DNA from: Sedimentibacter sp.
Lineage (GTDB): Bacteria; Bacillota; Clostridia; Tissierellales; Sedimentibacteraceae
Reading direction: 5' to 3'
Length of the DNA: 35,443 nucleotides
NCBI RefSeq assembly: GCF_029265225.1
Contig: NZ_JAJUJR010000002.1
Span: forward strand, 1 to 35,443
In this document: positions 32,309-35,443 of the stretch, in pieces
How positions within the stretch are numbered: position 1 is the stretch's first letter
Layout of the letters: each line of letters begins with the position of its first letter
Notes under the pieces: generated by a model
The model's database searches: none
Seen by the model: only the letters and a program-made list of their open reading frames with translations
What the model was told of the DNA's origin: nothing
Position numbers and translations under genes: made by a program

Positions 32309-33553
32309 CTATTCTTTTTCTTTATTTACGTCATTAAGTATTGCTGCCATGCCATCTGTCAATGTGTAGTCTGGATTCACAACCACATTCATTCCTTCTT
32401 CAAGTCCTTCTCCGGATATTTCAGTCTCCAGGTCTGTTTCAAGACCTATTTCAACTGCAACGGATTTTACGGTGTTGTCGCCGGTCAGAACAAAAATTTT
32501 ATATTTTTCATTTTCATCCTGCAGAATTGCTCCGGCTGGAACTGCAAACACATTTTCCGACTTGTCAACATTGATTTTTGCAGATGCAATTACTCCTGCT
32601 ATGAGGCTGTCCGGCTTTTTAACAACATCAATGAGAACCGGTATGACTCTTTCCATGTCATTGCTGTCCTTTTGCTCAGCTGTTGGTGAAATTCTTGCAA
32701 CTGTTCCTTCAGCAAATTCGTTTCCAAGAATATCTGAATAAATTTGAACACTCTGACCGTTCTTGATCTTTCCTATGTCAAATTCACTGACTGAAACCTT
32801 CATTTGAAGGCTGTCAAGATTCTCCACAACAAACATTGCCTTTTCATCTTCTGTGTCCTTTGCATATCTTCCTATGTTTACATTGACTCTTGTGACTGTT
32901 CCGTCAATGGGACTCTTAATATATATTTTTTCTAGTTCCTCTTTTTTTTGTTCAAGCTCCTGCCTTTGTATTTCTAGTTGTTTTTCTTCGGCACTGCTTA
33001 AAGCTACCTTGCCGTTTACTGCATTGTACCCTTCCAAATTTTTTCTTGCCTCAGCAAGACTTGTTTCTATTTTTTTGAAGTTTTCCTCTGTTATTATATC
33101 ATTTTCAAAAAGCTCCTTGTTGCTTGCATAGCTTTCTTCCGTATTTTTCAGTTCAAGAACGGCCTTGTCGTACTCAAGCTGCAGTGATTTTAGTTTTTCC
33201 TGCTGCTGAAGATATGTAAGCTCTATTTGATTTTCTTCAGCCATTATTTGTTTTTCAAGTTCTTCTCCGTCAAGAACTGCCAGAACCTGGTCCTTCTTGA
33301 CAATGTCTCCTTCTTTAACCATTATGTCAATAATTTCATAGTTCAGTGCAGAAACAACATCCGCCTTTTCTATTCCTTCCAATGGAGCCTTAACAGATAT
33401 TATCTGTTCAATTGTCTTTTTCTCCAATGGTGCAACATTTGCAGCAAAAACATCTTCTGCCTTTGAATTGTTTGCAATGTTGAATATCACAATTCCTGCA
33501 GCTGCTGCGACAAGTAAAATCACAATTCTTTTTCGTGTAAATATTTTTTTCAT
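32309..33553 (-). CDS. MacA/HlyD-type adaptor protein
   Basis: The 414-residue protein has one N-terminal transmembrane anchor (about 8-24), then a biotinyl-lipoyl-like half (KAPLEGIEKADVV, IMVKEGDIVKKDQVLAVLDG), a long coiled-coil hairpin (about 100-200, rich in E/K/Q/L), and beta-barrel segments (IDGTVTRVNVNIGRY, VSEFDIGKIKNGQSV). This is the MacA/HlyD membrane-fusion layout, common in Gram-positives with MacB-type pumps. The ATG at 33553 lies 6 bases after AGGAG, and the one at 33559 is too close to that site. It precedes the ATPase gene by 7 bp. Confidence 0.91.
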   Translation of the reverse strand: MKKIFTRKRIVILLVAAAAGIVIFNIANNSKAEDVFAANVAPLEKKTIEQIISVKAPLEGIEKADVVSALNYEIIDIMVKEGDIVKKDQVLAVLDGEELEKQIMAEENQIELTYLQQQEKLKSLQLEYDKAVLELKNTEESYASNKELFENDIITEENFKKIETSLAEARKNLEGYNAVNGKVALSSAEEKQLEIQRQELEQKKEELEKIYIKSPIDGTVTRVNVNIGRYAKDTEDEKAMFVVENLDSLQMKVSVSEFDIGKIKNGQSVQIYSDILGNEFAEGTVARISPTAEQKDSNDMERVIPVLIDVVKKPDSLIAGVIASAKINVDKSENVFAVPAGAILQDENEKYKIFVLTGDNTVKSVAVEIGLETDLETEISGEGLEEGMNVVVNPDYTLTDGMAAILNDVNKEKE

Positions 33554-33562
33554 TTCCATCTC

Positions 33563-34336
33563 CTAATTATAATTCAAATTCATGCTGGTTTTAAATCCTG
33601 TAAAATCAATTTTTAAATAATCAATGTTGTTTTCTTTAATGGTTGTTATGGCTTTTATATTTTTATATTTGCTGATTGTTTTAATGTTTTCAAAGCCAAA
33701 GCCCACAAAATTATAAAAACTTATTCTGCGCTGTCCATTTTCATTTTCCTCAAGCACTGCTGCCACGTCAAAACCAAGTCCGAAATAATCTCCAAATGTT
33801 ATGTCTTTTAAATTCCATGAACTGAAAAACGAACCAAGCCATTTCTTGTTCAGCTTTTCGCCGTCCCATGTATAAAAAAACGGTCTTCTGCTAACATCGC
33901 TGTAAAACCTTGTGTCTTTTTCAACTCCTATGAATATGTCAGCATTAGGGTCATTGTCAATATTGCATGCATCAATTCTCCATGGCTTTATATCAGAAAA
34001 ATCCTGTCTGTAAATTTCCTCGGCAATAATTTTTTCTGATGAAATTTTTATGTCATAAAAAACTGCCTCACTTCCCCATGAACCTGAGCCTTTTGTCCTG
34101 GTCAGTGCAATAATTTCCTCATTTCCGTCGCTGTCCAGGTCATAAATTATGTAATCAAACAGTCTTTCAGCAATTATTTTCTCAACTTCAAAATTGTTTC
34201 TTGAATATATATAACCGCCGATATCAAATAAATTATATGTTCCTCCTTCATTTTCAATGCATAACTCAGGCTGCCTTGTTAAAAACCAGACAGCCGGAAG
34301 GATTAAAAATATTAAAATTGTGAGTTTCTTTGTCAT
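33563..34336 (-). CDS. Membrane-anchored FG-GAP/VCBS-like repeat protein, unknown function
   Basis: The 257-residue protein has an N-terminal hydrophobic segment (about 4-20) that serves as signal or anchor. I see no clear lipobox. The outside part contains several stretches like FG-GAP/VCBS propeller blades with Asp-rich calcium-type loops: YDLDSDGNEEIIAL, DACNIDNDPNADIFIG and ITFGDYFGLGFDVAAV. Such modules bind proteins or glycans. It overlaps the DUF3160 gene by four bases (ATGA) and lies 9 bp before the adaptor gene, so it is part of the same transcript. No named family is recognised. Confidence 0.75.
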   Translation of the reverse strand: MTKKLTILIFLILPAVWFLTRQPELCIENEGGTYNLFDIGGYIYSRNNFEVEKIIAERLFDYIIYDLDSDGNEEIIALTRTKGSGSWGSEAVFYDIKISSEKIIAEEIYRQDFSDIKPWRIDACNIDNDPNADIFIGVEKDTRFYSDVSRRPFFYTWDGEKLNKKWLGSFFSSWNLKDITFGDYFGLGFDVAAVLEENENGQRRISFYNFVGFGFENIKTISKYKNIKAITTIKENNIDYLKIDFTGFKTSMNLNYN

Positions 34337-35443
34337 TTTGACCAGTCAAGCTCCATATCCTCTTTAATTGTAACATTGTTGCTTTCCGCAGAAACAAACG
34401 AATTTGTCCATTCAGGCTTAGAAACCACAGGTTGATCAGGCTCTTCTATTTCAATGATTTCATAGTAATCTGAATTTTCAGTAAGTGATTGAATTACGTC
34501 ATCAGAGACATCTTTTTCTTCATACTGGCCGGTTGCAGAATTTAAAGCCATAACAACCCTTTTCACTCCAATCATGTCATGCCATTTTAAATCTGTAAGC
34601 CTTTCATGGGACAAAAATTCATAGTAATTAAAAAGTGCACCTCTTGCAAGAAACGTCTTATTGTTTGTATGGCATACCACATAAATTTCAAGAGGCAGTC
34701 CGTTTCCTACTTCAAGATAAGTTGACGCCGGATAATATGTATTTGGAGCTATTGTTGCAATATCTGCCACAAGAGCTGAAGTATAGTCATTTCCTGTATC
34801 AATGTTTTCTTCCCACATCATCATGTTTATGAGCTGGACCATGCTGTCTATTCTTCCGCCGTATGAAAACAGCATTTCATTTTCTTCCGGTGTAATGTCC
34901 TGATTTGTAAGTTCCTTTACAGAAACGTTCATGAGAACATCCTGCATTTGTATCATGCTGTCAAGAACATTGGCTGAAGGCTCATTTAACATGCCCCTGA
35001 TTCTCAGATGTTCCTTGGTATATTCCGCAAGCCATTTTAGATTTGCGTACACTTCTGCATTAGGCTCCACATAATTGTAAGGAATGGTAAAGTCAGGTCC
35101 TCCTCCCATTTCTGCAGCTGCCTGCTTCATGTACAAAATCGTGTCATGCTTAAGCTCCGCATAGCTTCCAAGGGCAGTGTGGATGTTCTTGTCAGTCCAC
35201 TTTTCACTTCTCATGAACCTCGGCATTCCATCAGTGTTTTCAAAATTTGCAGCAGATGCTTTTACAGCCCTGAGCCACCCCTTGTATAAATCCTTCTGCC
35301 AGTCATCAACTGTAAATCCTTCCTGTTTATCACGAAGCAGATTCAAGTTGTATTCGTATTTGTCCCACTTGGTTTTGGGCTGGTAGTACATGTCAAGAAT
35401 TTCTTCGGCCCTTTTGCTTCCAAGAGATGCAACAACGTCAAGC
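34333..35443 (-). CDS. DUF3160-family protein, C-terminal part (cut by window edge)
   Basis: The frame is open to the right edge (about 369 residues), so the ORF track start at 35391 is not the true start: codons before it continue the family sequence (VASLGSKRAEEILDM). Recognisable DUF3160 stretches are SYAELKHDTILYMKQ, the YNYVEPNAEVYANL segment, and GNGLPLEIYVVCH. The last ~40 residues are less ordered. Proteins of this family are usually secreted, but the signal region lies outside the window. The function is unknown. The stop overlaps the next gene by ATGA, tying it to the FG-GAP-like and MacAB-type genes. Confidence 0.85.
   Translation of the reverse strand, partial: LDVVASLGSKRAEEILDMYYQPKTKWDKYEYNLNLLRDKQEGFTVDDWQKDLYKGWLRAVKASAANFENTDGMPRFMRSEKWTDKNIHTALGSYAELKHDTILYMKQAAAEMGGGPDFTIPYNYVEPNAEVYANLKWLAEYTKEHLRIRGMLNEPSANVLDSMIQMQDVLMNVSVKELTNQDITPEENEMLFSYGGRIDSMVQLINMMMWEENIDTGNDYTSALVADIATIAPNTYYPASTYLEVGNGLPLEIYVVCHTNNKTFLARGALFNYYEFLSHERLTDLKWHDMIGVKRVVMALNSATGQYEEKDVSDDVIQSLTENSDYYEIIEIEEPDQPVVSKPEWTNSFVSAESNNVTIKEDMELDWSK

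Overview
The window comes from the chromosome of a low-GC, Gram-positive-type anaerobe, most probably a member of the Clostridia (Tissierellales or Sedimentibacter-like; this is an inference from gene content and codon use, not a database match). Evidence is the AddAB rather than RecBCD nuclease, YhaM, lipoprotein-anchored binding proteins, strong AGGAGG ribosome sites, A/T-rich consensus promoters and extracytosolic FMN-binding lipoproteins. I see no rRNA, tRNA, CRISPR array, insertion sequence or prophage. It looks like ordinary chromosome with several compact accessory operons.

Layout. (1) 1-6000, minus strand: yhaM, then addB and addA (addA runs off the left edge). (2) 6100-8200, minus: an ECF sigma factor with its own-type promoter and a zinc-finger anti-sigma/DUF4349 membrane protein. 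(3) 8213-9430, minus: a DUF815-type AAA ATPase. (4) 9519-12015, minus: hutH behind a leader with a consensus promoter, a UAG-repeat HutP-like box and a terminator; upstream of it a lipoprotein gene. (5) 12209-12643, plus: an Lrp/AsnC regulator. (6) 12746-15030, minus: two FMN_bind lipoproteins, the larger carrying two long tandem repeats. (7) 15326-17825, plus: a potassium-uptake operon (membrane-anchored TrkA-like protein, KtrB, KtrA), facing a KdpE/short-KdpD two-component pair (17851-19976, minus). (8) 20102-21424: an iron-sulfur-flavoprotein-like reductase and a C39-like putative cysteine peptidase, with a repeat element between them. (9) 21753-26635, plus: the ribose operon rbsR-D-A-C-B, without rbsK. 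(10) 26671-28966, minus: a polar amino acid ABC transporter (glnH-P-Q type). (11) 29118-29540: an RseC-family membrane protein. (12) 29659 to the right edge, minus: a probable operon of a DUF3160 protein (cut by the edge), an FG-GAP-like protein, a MacA-like adaptor, a MacB-type ATPase, an FtsX-type permease and an MBL-fold hydrolase.

How the parts work together. The rbs operon has a consensus promoter followed at once by a perfect palindromic LacI-type operator, so RbsR probably controls itself and the transporter. The ktr genes have four copies of a TTAACAC motif upstream, two of them exactly 20 bp apart in direct repeat, which are candidate sites for the adjacent KdpE-like regulator. The hutH leader looks like a HutP-type histidine-dependent antitermination switch. 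The two FMN lipoproteins, the RseC-like protein and the flavoprotein point to flavin-based electron transfer, but no Rnf or ApbE gene is visible here.

The most interesting points are the tandem-repeat FMN lipoprotein, the ktr operon with a degenerate anchored RCK-like third subunit plus a KdpD lacking its cytosolic sensor domain, the hutH leader, the DUF3160-MacAB operon and a small dispersed repeat family (three copies).
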